Notes: generated by a model not told the origin, from the letters alone. Counted from the first letter of the stretch, positions 36,601 to 45,150 are shown. The stretch: DNA of 64,000 nt from Bradyrhizobium diazoefficiens (GCF_018129965.1 NZ_JAFCKW010000005.1:1-64000), one strand, 5' to 3'. Translations and numbers: made by a program.

Positions 36601-37851
36601 GGCGATGCGCGGCAGAACATAACGCGGCATCCATGTGGTTCTAAGCGCCCGGATACCTGTAGAGGCGCCAAGGTCCACGACACCGCCGTTTACCCCGATG
36701 GCCGGCATCGTCATGAAGCCCGCGAGATGGTAGCTCCGTTTCACCCGCTCCAGCCGGAGGGGGCCCAGCGCGTGTTCAGGCAGTTCGAGCCGGATGGAAA
36801 CGTTGAAAAGTCCGCATTCCATCCGCTCGTTGTCTTCACGCAGGTTCTCGATCGCGATGCGCACGGAGTGGGAGCCGGCTTCCAGCGGGTCGGGAACGGG
36901 TTGGACGAGAAGCTGGACGTCGAAAACTGGAACGACGTCGCGGTATACCGGCGCCTCCGCCCTCGCTGCGGCGAGAAAGCGCTCCCAACCTTCTCGGTCC
37001 CAGAACGCTTCCGAAGCCGGTCGCATTCTTCGCCATGCGCTTTCGCCGCCTTCGGGCGAAGTCAACCACACCCGACACGCGTCGTGGATACTTGCACAGA
37101 GCGTGGCTGAATAAGTTGCGGCGAGGCGTTCCCAGGCGGTCGGATCGCAGGGGAGGGGAAGCTCCAGGATGGGTGCCTCGACCGATACCCGTATCCACTT
37201 GAGCGGAGTCTCGTAGCGGCGGGAAAGACGGTCAGGGATACGCAGGCGTCCCGTCGTTGGAGGCGTGGAGTCGATTTCGCCTCCGGCGTCGTCCACTGTT
37301 CGGTCGTCCCCCGCCGGCAAGATCGCGCGTTCTGGCACAACAACACCCAGCGCGATGTGAACGGCGCGCGATATCTCCGCGCGAAGCTGCGCCTTTCGTG
37401 TTGTGGGGGTGTCGGCTGGAATCTCGGCCGTCGCGCGCTGGTTGATGGCGTTCTTTATCTGGTCCCGACCAGCGTCGCTGAAATCCGCACGAGGTATCAG
37501 CCATCCGTCGCGCGCGAAAAGCTCGTCCGAGGTCGGAAGCCCGCGCAGATAGACGCTGAGGTCGGGAATAACACGCAAAGCACCATGCGTGCCCGCGCGT
37601 ACCCTGAAATCGAGCCCGTGCGACGGGATCCGGATGTCGCTCGACTCATCGTCGTTGTTCTGATTGTTCCTCGGCAGAATGAATCCGCTGGAGAGCTTGT
37701 AGGAAGGTTTCGCACCGACAATGACGGCCCCGTACGCACCATCCCCTGACACAACACGCCGGGTGCGCTCCAGAACGGCATCGCACACTGCTTCCTTCAG
37801 TTCCTGTCGTTCGTCGGAGGACATGCCGTCGAGAGAGATGGGATCAGCCAT
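33619..37851 (-). CDS. drmA: DrmA-like helicase, DISARM component
   Basis: 1410 residues from the ATG at 37851, which overlaps the upstream stop by eight bases; ATGs up to 37881 are possible. The N-terminal half (about 1-570) is the long DrmA-specific part. The superfamily 2 helicase core follows with Walker A MATGGGKTEAFFG (near 583-595), a DEMHLLEES motif in place of DEAH, GATATAADVAKHTG, and motif VI QASSRVGRT. A zinc-like CPFCNH segment lies inside the core. It should move along DNA together with DrmB in the DISARM complex. No drmC (phospholipase D) gene follows. Confidence 0.87.
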   Translation of the reverse strand: MADPISLDGMSSDERQELKEAVCDAVLERTRRVVSGDGAYGAVIVGAKPSYKLSSGFILPRNNQNNDDESSDIRIPSHGLDFRVRAGTHGALRVIPDLSVYLRGLPTSDELFARDGWLIPRADFSDAGRDQIKNAINQRATAEIPADTPTTRKAQLRAEISRAVHIALGVVVPERAILPAGDDRTVDDAGGEIDSTPPTTGRLRIPDRLSRRYETPLKWIRVSVEAPILELPLPCDPTAWERLAATYSATLCASIHDACRVWLTSPEGGESAWRRMRPASEAFWDREGWERFLAAARAEAPVYRDVVPVFDVQLLVQPVPDPLEAGSHSVRIAIENLREDNERMECGLFNVSIRLELPEHALGPLRLERVKRSYHLAGFMTMPAIGVNGGVVDLGASTGIRALRTTWMPRYVLPRIAATEIPSVPNSYAVLAAETTNVADLFALTDAMDAWIAQVAALTEIVQPGEEGTQADEALQRTRFESDLASWRREKDRIRKGLDLLERSYRSFQAVPTAAEALPYRAWLLLNRTFARANPERPDLRPGWRLFQLAFIVAHIPTLASRVDEFTSDFDAEFDEESASLLYMATGGGKTEAFFGVLTFALFLDRLRGKHRGVTAMMHYPLRLLTVQQAQRLARLLAHAEMVRRQSSLDGAPFEIGFWVGGSNTPNSTQRGTSVAEPLRCIPTWNSARAESEDRLLSSAEPEDRAYAVAKQSWNKLPICPFCNHIDGTTLRLFPEREHRLGIVCDNGRCDWNREHRGRDRAPEPLPFLLVDTDIYRAAPSILLGTIDKLALLGQNTNTIDKIGGMFGMARLLQGGPNGLFHMVDGAAASAAPPQDFERVRPSYSDGVEAFFDPFPSIIVQDEMHLLEESLGTFGGIFETTLFAWLRRLAPLLGNRVRRFPDDQNIPRLPHVIGATATAADVAKHTGALYQKRVVQFPHPGPSLHGGFYTRMAAFTPGGEAERARSSAGTSPAGREAAAPWGRIYASLMTNGRLHTVTTLSVLAAHATTITRWQRDLSAADPVRNARAATEIETCVSDARWSDRRRGAIAAASANRRYDRLNDLLDLHRIELTYVTNKKGGDQILSALESEFQEAHAAMGDDYAVESFAMELISGGVDIGGIQSVIRRAEEPFDPKTDEIATALRGIVATSAISHGVDVESFNAMAFAGMPSDIAEYIQASSRVGRTHVGFSLLIPTPQTRRDRFVVEVHESFHRLLERMISPPAVERWADKAVGRTIPSLVQTWVAGVRHNEAFVRASEARKGAVLLPTRIDQFARVFNDPAAFADCIAFVATAIGVDASVAMPNNPAHYAELVRAAAERIEREAESGDFTGSLNDFWNNPLAGLPRPMTSLRDVDAHGTIVGSPRSQLNRRLTSEQVGDAMAVIRNRGVSRRRGRRAAGSELDVETGL

Positions 37852-40552
37852 TTCGTCCGCCCTCATTCGATGTAACGACATCGACCACCGCGTCCACGCC
37901 CTCGAGGACCTCTTGCCAGACGTCGCGCATCGATGCCCAAGCGGTCGTCGCCTCGGGGTCGAGGATGAATTGCACGACGCGCTGATTGAACAGGTGGCCC
38001 TCCTGGGCGCGATACGACCGGGAGGGCGTGATCGCCGCGTCCCAATAGGCCTTTGCGAGCGTATCCTGGATTCCGACGGCGTGCATAAACAGAAGGAAAC
38101 GGGGCCAATCGCGGGCCGCGCCGGGTTGCCTTGCGCCGTCGATTTTCATCGGGGCGTCGTCGGCGCTCAGCCAGCGCGTGATGTTATGGAGTTCGGAATC
38201 CGGCACGGATCCGTTCATCCCTTGCATGCTCCGCAGTACATGCCGCGCCTTGTCCCTGACCATTGTGCCCGGGGTCTCTCGGCGTATTCCGGCGATCGCC
38301 TGATGGTAAAGGCCGAGTTCGGCGAGACTTCGCCGTGATCCGGCTATCGCCCTTCGGATGAGCTCCCGGACGTCGTTCTTCAACACGAGAATGCTATCCC
38401 CCGCTTCAATTTCGCGCGCAACCACGCGTTCGAAGGGGCGAGCTTCGCCCGGCGACAGCAGCAACACGTCGCTCGTCGGCCGGTAGCGAAGTATCTGACC
38501 TCTCTGCGTACGGATCTCGACCACCGGGCCTCGGTACGCCTCGTTCGCCTGAGTGAGATCGATGCGTTCTTCCTGGTCCGTTACCACGATCCGGAATTCT
38601 GCCTCGGCGAGATCCAGCGCTTCATTCGTGCCGCCGCGCCTGAGGGCCTCGGTGATGGCCTTTGCTCGCGCTGCGATCGACGCGAAGGCAGCGATTCGGC
38701 CGAGCGGGGCGAGTTCTGCGGACAGAAGGGCGCTTCCCGCGGCGTCGCCGAGGAGCAGCACCGTCTCCGGCGCGAGTTTCGTCGTCAGAAGCGCACGGAT
38801 CGCCTGCGGTCCGGGACCGATGACGACTATTCGTCGGACCTGTGCCGCTTCGCTGAGGTCCGCGATGCCCTTATGGTCGATGATCGTACAGTCGCAACGC
38901 ACGGCGCGATCCGAAGCCAGGTAGGTTTCGGCGATCCTTCGGTCCGGAAAGGCAATGACGGTACTCGCAGCGTTCCATGCCGATTGCTCGAGAAGGCTCG
39001 CCAGCTTGAGGGAGACGGGAGTTTCTGATTCCCACTCGCCGACCTTCGAGCCGACCGCCTCGACGAGCGACCGGATTTCGGACGAATATGCGGGCGCAAT
39101 TTCAGCAACGGCGAGCAGGGCTCCGAGCGCCATCTTCGGCCTGAACATCGCCCGGACGTTCGAATCCACCTCGTCGTCTGCGTCATACAGGATGTCGGCG
39201 ATCCCCCGCGCCTCGGAAAGTCCGATCGGGAGCGATGCGGAGCGTCGCAGGAACGACAGCGTTCTCGATACCACGGCGGCGCCGGCGTGCGCGTCCTCTC
39301 GTAGCGCCCGACCCAAGACAACGAGCCGGTCGCGCAGCGGCGCGAGAGCGGCGTCTTTGATATCGGCTTGAAAGGCGATGGCCGGCATCTCGGAGGGCAG
39401 CTTCGCGGCCGGTCCAAGAAGACCGCGATGATCCAAATAGGCACCGATCTCGTACACGCGCCCCTTGGGTCGGCGGACTGCCGCGGACGCCTTCATCACT
39501 CTGGTCGCGCGCCGGAAGGTGAAGGCATCTTCGGTAAGGACAAGCGCGGCAGGTCGCCTTCCGGTCGCGACGTCGAAAGATTTAAGGAGCGCTTCGAGCC
39601 TCGGCTCCCATTGGTCGGGCAGTTCGGACCGGCCCGGTCTCGTGAGGTCAACGATGACGACGTCCATTCCAAAAGTGCGGGCACGCTCGCTTTGTACGAA
39701 GCGGGCAAGTTCTTCGGCGCGCTTTGCAGGAGGTAGACCGAGAAGCGCGAATGGCGTTTTCATCGGATCGCCCACATGATCGAAACGGTCGCCCAGCCCC
39801 GCATTCCTCTCCCCGAGGAACGTATGCCGGCGGACTCGCCGCAGGATTTTGTCCGCCGACGGTCCGTAGGGCGGAGCGGCCTTGGACGTTACGGGTGCGA
39901 AGACCGCGGTCGTCTCAAGGACCGTCGGACTTCTCACGATGATGCTGGTGTCCGAAAGCGGGCGTCCAGGCGAGGCCGCCATCTGCAAGTCCAGATCGCG
40001 CAGCCTTATCTCGATCATTTCGAGCGAGTTGTGGGCGATATCGGTTCTTTTCCAGTCGTTGGAATGCGCGTCGTTGATTGCAGATCTCGCTGCCGCTGCG
40101 ATGTCAGAAGGATTGACAAGGACCAGCCGTGCGGCCCAAGTCGCCCCATCGCGCCACGGCCAGTATGCGAAGCTGGCGTGCGCGAGATGACCCATCCCAC
40201 GGGCTTCGCGAAGCGCGACGCACGCCGCGACGAATGCGCCGCCCGGCGGCTCTGGCCACGTCATAACGACCCGGTCGCTTCCGTCCTTGATGCATTCAAA
40301 GATAGCATCGATCACCGCGCGGCCCGCGTCTGCGAAAAGCCATTCCGACGGCTTCGCGCGGATGGCGAAACGCGTGCGAGTCGCCGTGGAAATTCCCGGC
40401 CGCTCCAGCGTGGGCGTTTCCCGGGCTTTCTTGCTCGCGGCCGCGAGCAGGGTACGGGCTCGATCGGCATGAGCTCTCTGCTGGGCCTGCCTCTCGGCGG
40501 GATCCAGACTTCGAGTGCCCGGACCGGGGGAATTGATACGATGGTTCTTCAC
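37844..40552 (-). CDS. Unassigned 902-residue protein in DISARM-like operon
   Basis: 902 residues; start at 40552 overlaps the methyltransferase stop by four bases. The N-terminal about 60 residues are basic and disordered. The next segment (WLFADAGRAVIDAIFECIKD; GAFVAACVALREARG) and a middle part with VIVDLTRPGR and ALVLTEDAFTFRR look like alpha/beta domains. Residues near 600-680 (VIGPGPQAIRALLTTKLAPE, VLLLGDAAGS) resemble a helicase-like second domain without a visible Walker motif. Its place before drmA would suit a DrmE-type subunit, but I cannot confirm this. It may bind DNA or license the helicase. Unknown. Confidence 0.7.
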   Translation of the reverse strand: MKNHRINSPGPGTRSLDPAERQAQQRAHADRARTLLAAASKKARETPTLERPGISTATRTRFAIRAKPSEWLFADAGRAVIDAIFECIKDGSDRVVMTWPEPPGGAFVAACVALREARGMGHLAHASFAYWPWRDGATWAARLVLVNPSDIAAAARSAINDAHSNDWKRTDIAHNSLEMIEIRLRDLDLQMAASPGRPLSDTSIIVRSPTVLETTAVFAPVTSKAAPPYGPSADKILRRVRRHTFLGERNAGLGDRFDHVGDPMKTPFALLGLPPAKRAEELARFVQSERARTFGMDVVIVDLTRPGRSELPDQWEPRLEALLKSFDVATGRRPAALVLTEDAFTFRRATRVMKASAAVRRPKGRVYEIGAYLDHRGLLGPAAKLPSEMPAIAFQADIKDAALAPLRDRLVVLGRALREDAHAGAAVVSRTLSFLRRSASLPIGLSEARGIADILYDADDEVDSNVRAMFRPKMALGALLAVAEIAPAYSSEIRSLVEAVGSKVGEWESETPVSLKLASLLEQSAWNAASTVIAFPDRRIAETYLASDRAVRCDCTIIDHKGIADLSEAAQVRRIVVIGPGPQAIRALLTTKLAPETVLLLGDAAGSALLSAELAPLGRIAAFASIAARAKAITEALRRGGTNEALDLAEAEFRIVVTDQEERIDLTQANEAYRGPVVEIRTQRGQILRYRPTSDVLLLSPGEARPFERVVAREIEAGDSILVLKNDVRELIRRAIAGSRRSLAELGLYHQAIAGIRRETPGTMVRDKARHVLRSMQGMNGSVPDSELHNITRWLSADDAPMKIDGARQPGAARDWPRFLLFMHAVGIQDTLAKAYWDAAITPSRSYRAQEGHLFNQRVVQFILDPEATTAWASMRDVWQEVLEGVDAVVDVVTSNEGGRNG

Positions 40553-42258
40553 GCTGCAGCCTTCGCTCGCATTGAGGCGGCGGCGGACAACGCGTATGCC
40601 AACTCGACGGCCTCCTCAAAGTCCGCGAGGCGGCTCAGGGCGGTTTGGAGGCAGCGCGGATCCGGCAACGGCAGGTTCTTCAGCGAACCAACTGAGATGC
40701 TCGTCGAGCCGCCAATACGACGATAGCGTCGGTCGACGGCGGCACTGTTCAGGAGTTTGCACAGCAGCTTGAGCGCGGGACGTCCGCCGTTGGGTGTCAG
40801 CAGGATAGTATGGTTCTCTGTTACAAAGCCGCGATACTTCTTGACGACCTTCCTGGGAATGACGGCGGCAACCAGTCTTTTGGCCTGTTTGCTGTTGGTT
40901 GTTCGCTGAAGAATTATCGACGGCGTCCGGACAATGCCGGCGGTGGGCACTTCAAAAGTTACGAAATCGACGCCGCGATGGGTCTTGCTGGTGGGATGGC
41001 ACTGCTTTCCGGGGCGTATGTTCTTCGCCCAGAAGAGCGGATAGGCGCCAGGCTTTCTGGCTCCGCGACTGAGACGGTGCTCCTCGCGGTTCCAGACGAA
41101 GTATCCAGCCCTTGGCGTTACGCCGTAGTCGGACAACCGCGACACGCATCTGTCCATTGCGCCGCGGTCGTCTCCGGTCTGATCCGGTATAATCCATGGA
41201 GAGGTCTGTGCCGTGCCCGGCGCGGAGATTATTCCACATTCGCTGAACCGCCATTCGCTGTCTATCCGACCGCATGACGGAGCAAAAAGCTTAGCAGCGC
41301 CAGGCGCCTTTGCCCGGAAGAGCGACACGCATGTATCCTGTTGGACATCGTGGAAGACGTCCTGTCTTTCGAGGATATCGACACGCAGCACCTCGGCCCG
41401 CGACCTGATGCTTTCCCGCAAACGCCCGAACAAGCCGCCGGAGAGGAAGCTCGATGGTGAGACGACCGCGACCAACCCTCCTGGCTTCACGAGACGGAAT
41501 GCGAGGTCGATGAAAAGAGCGTAGCGATTTATGTGTCCGGGAGCGGAGACGGCGTCCCAGTCGGGTACGAATTCGGAGTTTGCATTTAGAATCCTGCCGT
41601 AGGGCGGGTTGACGAAAACCGCATCATGTCGGATCGGATTTTGGCCCAACCGCAGCGAGTCTCCGACCCTCAATATGGCTTTTTGAGCTTTGCGGTCGAA
41701 CGGTTCGCCGAGGCGGTCGCAGACGAGGGCGTCTCCCAGGAGCGCGAGATGCGGATCGATCTCGATTCCGGTGAGACGCGTCCGTATGTCCCGAACGTGA
41801 CAGCCAAGCTCGACCATTCTCCCGGCAATGCTGGATACGAAGGCCGCTCCTCCCGCGGCCGGGTCGATTATTCGGGCCTTCGTGAGATCGAGCCCAGCCA
41901 GCTCAGACCTTTGAATAAGATGACGAACGATTGCCGGCGGGGTGAAATAGGTCGCCTTTTCTCGCCGCAAGGAAGTGTGGATAAGCAGGGTGTAGAACGT
42001 GCTGATCCAGTAGTGCCTCTCGTCAATGTCGATAAGGGCGAGCACCTGCGAGAGATTTGCCGTCGCTTTGGCGAATTTCGTGCCGGTTTGCGAAAAGCCA
42101 TCCAGCAGCGACAAGGCGAGCGAGAGCCGCGTACGGGGCTGCAACTTCTCGATGGAATTGAAAGATGCCTCAATGCCAGCGATCGCCGACCTGAGCGCGG
42201 CTCGCACGTCATTTGCGGCGGCTACCGCCGTCTGGTTGCTTTTTGCAGCGCCCGTCAC
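40549..42258 (-). CDS. N6-adenine DNA methyltransferase (DISARM-like)
   Basis: 569 residues from a GTG at 42258 after a GGGGTGGG site. The frame is open to 42432, but that stretch holds an inverted repeat and AT-rich DNA. Motif X-like TYFTPPAIVRHLIQ, motif I DPAAGGAAFV (132-141) and the catalytic NPPYGR (217-222) identify a gamma-class adenine methyltransferase. The C-terminal about 300 residues would be the target recognition part, with FVTENHTILLT typical for Eco57I-like enzymes. In DISARM the methylase marks self DNA. Only a methylase and no separate restriction gene is visible. Confidence 0.85.
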   Translation of the reverse strand: MTGAAKSNQTAVAAANDVRAALRSAIAGIEASFNSIEKLQPRTRLSLALSLLDGFSQTGTKFAKATANLSQVLALIDIDERHYWISTFYTLLIHTSLRREKATYFTPPAIVRHLIQRSELAGLDLTKARIIDPAAGGAAFVSSIAGRMVELGCHVRDIRTRLTGIEIDPHLALLGDALVCDRLGEPFDRKAQKAILRVGDSLRLGQNPIRHDAVFVNPPYGRILNANSEFVPDWDAVSAPGHINRYALFIDLAFRLVKPGGLVAVVSPSSFLSGGLFGRLRESIRSRAEVLRVDILERQDVFHDVQQDTCVSLFRAKAPGAAKLFAPSCGRIDSEWRFSECGIISAPGTAQTSPWIIPDQTGDDRGAMDRCVSRLSDYGVTPRAGYFVWNREEHRLSRGARKPGAYPLFWAKNIRPGKQCHPTSKTHRGVDFVTFEVPTAGIVRTPSIILQRTTNSKQAKRLVAAVIPRKVVKKYRGFVTENHTILLTPNGGRPALKLLCKLLNSAAVDRRYRRIGGSTSISVGSLKNLPLPDPRCLQTALSRLADFEEAVELAYALSAAASMRAKAAA

Positions 42259-42300
42259 ATCCCACCCCGATCCAACTCTAGCGCCTACGCCGAAATAAGG

Positions 42301-42319
42301 ACACAACAAAAAATTGTGT
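42301..42319. promoter_or_regulatory. ACACAA / TTGTGT inverted repeat before methyltransferase
   Basis: A 6-bp inverted repeat with a 7-base A-rich spacer in an AT-rich stretch, about 45 bases upstream of the preferred GTG start. It could be an operator or mark the promoter of the DISARM-like operon. Confidence 0.4.
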
Positions 42320-42535
42320 TTTGCCAGAAATGCAACTCGGTACTTAATTTGCGAGATGCTCGTGCCAAGGATTGCTTCAGACGGCGTGGAGGGCGTCAAT
42401 GAGCACCTTCGAAAACCCATAGCTTTCAACACAAAAAGGGTACCGACGTGGTTTAAACCCGCCGCATCATCGCCGCGCTGGAATCAGCGGCCCCAAGCGG
42501 GACGTCGCGTGTCGAGGGGGTCGGTTGACACCGGC

Positions 42536-43183
42536 CTATTTCAGCAAGTCTTCAATGCTCACATCTTCAAACGGATTCGGAATAGCTCGACGCGTCACAA
42601 AGATGCCGGAGATCCTGGTTGTGGGGAAGCGCGCCTGGAGCGTGTCCTTCATCGCCCTGAAATGGGCACCAGCCGTTAGCATGTCATCCACGACGCCAAT
42701 GTACTTTGGGTCGTTGGGCCCGCATAAGGATTCGTCGATCTGGTAGATCGCTTTTAATTGGTCGGGCGTCAGCCGCTCACCATCGTGAACAGCGTCGGTT
42801 GATTGGGTCTGAACAACAAGCTCGCGGACATCGACCTTTGCTGTTGATTTTATCGCGTTGCAAATACGCGTTATGCGATCGTCATATGCAGGATCGGTTT
42901 TTATCTTCGATGGCGGTGTTGGCACCAGCACCGCCTCTTCCATCCATTTCGGATTGAGTGCTGGCCCCATATCTGCGGCGCAGCGCTCGATGGCGCCTGC
43001 CTTATATTGATAACCGCCGGCACCCCTTTTCTTTTTCAGATTGTAGATGAGTTGGTTGGCTTCTCCGTCATAGCCAGCGCCCGCGGTGTATTCATACAAA
43101 AAGAAGCAAACGTCGTCAGACGTCAGGTAGTAGTGGTCCGGTAGATTCGTATCATCAATCTTTCGAAAGCGGACCGTTGGCAC
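42536..43183 (-). CDS. Phosphoribosyltransferase-like protein
   Basis: 215 residues if started at the GTG at 43183, which overlaps the DprA gene by 29 bases; no in-frame ATG suits better. The PRPP loop is YIGVVDDMLTAGAH (about 162-175), with the two Asp before the Thr as in type I phosphoribosyltransferases. VLVPTPPSKIK precedes it as the strand with substrate contacts. ComF-like proteins of competence share this fold, but the four-cysteine zinc part of ComF is absent. Together with DprA it forms a two-gene unit, perhaps a nucleotide or ssDNA sensing pair. Substrate unknown. Confidence 0.75.
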   Translation of the reverse strand: MPTVRFRKIDDTNLPDHYYLTSDDVCFFLYEYTAGAGYDGEANQLIYNLKKKRGAGGYQYKAGAIERCAADMGPALNPKWMEEAVLVPTPPSKIKTDPAYDDRITRICNAIKSTAKVDVRELVVQTQSTDAVHDGERLTPDQLKAIYQIDESLCGPNDPKYIGVVDDMLTAGAHFRAMKDTLQARFPTTRISGIFVTRRAIPNPFEDVSIEDLLK

Positions 43184-44075
43184 CGAGGGCCTTCCAAATA
43201 TCTGACGGTTCTTTAACGCGGATCGCGCCTTTGCTCTCGTAATTGGTAGGCCAGGAAATGTCATTCCTCGCAAAACAAGAATCGAGAATGAATAGCTTGC
43301 GTCCTTGCTGCAACGCAGCTCGCGCCTGCGTGAGTGTGCCGCTGGTGTCACTTGCTTCTACTATCACCGTCGCCTCTGTGAGAGCGCTCATGGTGACATT
43401 GCGCGCGGGAAAAAAGAGCTTGTTCTGAGGTACATGCTGATTTGCATACCGCAATACTGGCACTTGCGAGATCAGAAGATGGTCTGTCGCAATTCGACGT
43501 TGTAGATCTTCGTTCTCTCTTGGGTATGAGACGCCGATCGGAGTTCCGATCACTGCGATCGTGCGGCCGCCTGCTTCGATCGCCGCGGTATGCGCTGCAG
43601 TGTCAATCCCATTTGCGAGCCCAGAAACGACTGTGAACCCTTTGGCCACGAGTTCGCGTGCAATTCTGCCGGCGCGACGTTTCCCTTCTTCAGTTGCATC
43701 GCGACTACCGACAACAGCAACAGAGCGGGTTTCGGTAAGCTCCCACGTGCCTTGGAAATACAGCATCTCAATCGGGTATCGAGCATCACGCAGTTTCTGC
43801 GGATAATTGCCTGCATGATGTATTCGAACGCCGAAACGGGAAACGCCAGCCTTCGACAGATGCCGCACAACCTCTCGAGCACGTCCGTGAGCCACGGTCG
43901 GCGACACAAAGTCGGAGGGCACCGCCGTTGGATCGGCGGCGAACTTGTCAGCTATCGATTTGAACGTCGCACCTTTTTGAAGCCAAAGCTCTTCGTACGC
44001 ACCGAGCTCACATAGAGGCGAGATCGGCGCGACGGCAGGACCGTCATCAGATTTTGCAAGAAGTGCTGCGTTCAT
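43155..44075 (-). CDS. DprA/Smf-like protein
   Basis: 306 residues from the ATG at 44075. The DprA Rossmann core is clear: AVVGSRDAT (about 121-129), VVSGLANGIDTAAHTAAIEA (about 149-168), IAVIGTPIGVSYPREN and the VIVEASDTSGTLTQARAAL segment. The N-terminal about 90 residues replace the usual SAM domain. DprA binds ssDNA and loads RecA in transformation; island-borne copies with partner genes are thought to act in defence or ssDNA handling. It is coupled to the phosphoribosyltransferase gene by overlap. The chromosomal dprA is expected elsewhere. Confidence 0.88.
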   Translation of the reverse strand: MNAALLAKSDDGPAVAPISPLCELGAYEELWLQKGATFKSIADKFAADPTAVPSDFVSPTVAHGRAREVVRHLSKAGVSRFGVRIHHAGNYPQKLRDARYPIEMLYFQGTWELTETRSVAVVGSRDATEEGKRRAGRIARELVAKGFTVVSGLANGIDTAAHTAAIEAGGRTIAVIGTPIGVSYPRENEDLQRRIATDHLLISQVPVLRYANQHVPQNKLFFPARNVTMSALTEATVIVEASDTSGTLTQARAALQQGRKLFILDSCFARNDISWPTNYESKGAIRVKEPSDIWKALGANGPLSKD

Positions 44076-44355
44076 CGGTTTCCTATAGTCATCTTCGTAC
44101 GGCGATTCGGGAATAGCAAACCCCGCCTTTTGACGACTTTCCAGCGCGACTTCTGTTCCATCAGCCAACCTAGCACAAATGCCTAACAGACTGTTTTCAC
44201 TTGAATTTGTATGTCTGTAAGGGAGCAAATTGCTGGATAGATGCAAAGGTCGCCCCAGAATTCGAACATCGTTTTCAGCATCATTTGCGTGGATACATTG
44301 CTGGCGATCTAGCGCGCCGTCGCTGTTTCTTCGTCTTCCGCCATGGTCCGCCCCT
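44076..44355. other. Junction between cargo island and backbone
   Basis: No full gene. A minus-strand ATG at 44344 opens only 11 codons (MAEDEETATAR). Its leader and first codons (a GGCGGACC string and ATGGCGGAAG) repeat the start of the next backbone gene at 44589. It may be the cut-off start of a backbone gene at the place where the cargo was inserted. Confidence 0.4.
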
Positions 44356-44589
44356 CTACAACGTACTCAGATCGTCCGGCACGTCGCCGAACTTCTTGAT
44401 GAAATCGCCGGTGGCCGGATCTCCGGTCCGACTGAATGCCACGGCTCCCACACGTCCCGGCCTGCGCGATAGTGCTTCCGCGCGCATGACGACCGCGACC
44501 GGGTTGAAGCATTCGGTCGGTTCGCCGGCCGCTATGCCGTCGTCGGCAGCGACAAAGGGCAGCGCCACGAAGTAGGTTACTTCCGCCAT
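44356..44589 (-). CDS. Conserved small ICE backbone protein
   Basis: 77 residues (MAEVTYFVALPFVAADDGIA; ends KKFGDVPDDLSTL). I recognise this as a small protein common on Rhizobiales ICEs; its role is unknown. No transmembrane segment. Start at the ATG at 44589 after AGGAGCGG. It lies directly behind the truncated gene at 44599, as in other ICEs, which supports both. Confidence 0.7.
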   Translation of the reverse strand: MAEVTYFVALPFVAADDGIAAGEPTECFNPVAVVMRAEALSRRPGRVGAVAFSRTGDPATGDFIKKFGDVPDDLSTL

Positions 44590-44598
44590 GGTCCGCTC

Positions 44599-44787
44599 CT
44601 AGCCGGAATAGGTATAAAATCTCCCGCGCACATAGGCGTGAGAGACGGCCTTCATCAGTTCACCCACCTCAGACTCCAGAAATTCATTCGCAACAATCAA
44701 CGCGCGGATCGTGGACCGCATGTCGCCATCACATGCCGCGATGGCCTGATCGACGGCAGCCTCCAGTCCGTCCCCGAGAGCAGCCAG
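44599..44787 (-). pseudogene. 5'-truncated backbone gene
   Basis: The frame LAALGDGLEAAVDQAIAACD, then GDMRSTIRALIVANEFLESE and a tail ending RGRFYTYSG stops at 44599. A stop codon (TAG) sits directly before its first Leu at 44790, so the natural start is lost. This type of small helical protein usually precedes the 44356 gene. The break point coincides with the 5' break of the nuclease gene on the other strand. Confidence 0.6.
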
Positions 44788-45150
44788 CTATGCCGAGCTG
44801 CGGACAGCAACCTGTATCACTGCGGCGCAAGAGCTGCGAATGAGCTCGATACCTTCATCGCGCGGCGGCCGGTCAATTGTGCGCCGGTCGCCGAAGATCA
44901 ATATGGGCGGACTGTGGCAACCTGTTCCGTCGGCGGTGCCGATATCGGAGAATGGCTTGTGCGCAATGGTCTCGCGCTGGATTGGCCGCAATATTCGAAA
45001 GGCAAGTACGCCTCCGCCCAGCGCGAGGCCGATCGTTCGGGGCGCGGGATGTGGGCGGGCAGCTATGTCGAGCCGTGGCTGTTTCGCGGCTGCATCAAGG
45101 CGGGTGGTACTCCGACCAGCTGTTCGGATGATGCAAACGCACATCCTTGA
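44773..45150 (+). pseudogene. 5'-truncated thermonuclease (SNase-like) gene
   Basis: The plus-strand frame reads PESSQLCRAADSNLYHCG, then RPVNCAPVAEDQYGRTVATC, GEWLVRNGLALDWPQYSKGK and a short tail. This is the C-terminal half of a staphylococcal-nuclease-like protein with the catalytic RxxA region. The first half, with the signal peptide and the DGDT motif, is missing, and the frame runs back into the minus-strand truncated gene. No suitable start exists. It would be an inactive remnant. Confidence 0.65.

Noticed and set aside
37844..40552. Naming the 902-residue protein drmE
   Set aside because: Only the position suggests it; I see no sequence feature that proves it.
42259..42432. Longer N-terminus of the adenine methyltransferase
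   Set aside because: AT-rich DNA with an inverted repeat and no ribosome site; a GTG with a GGGGTGGG site lies inside.
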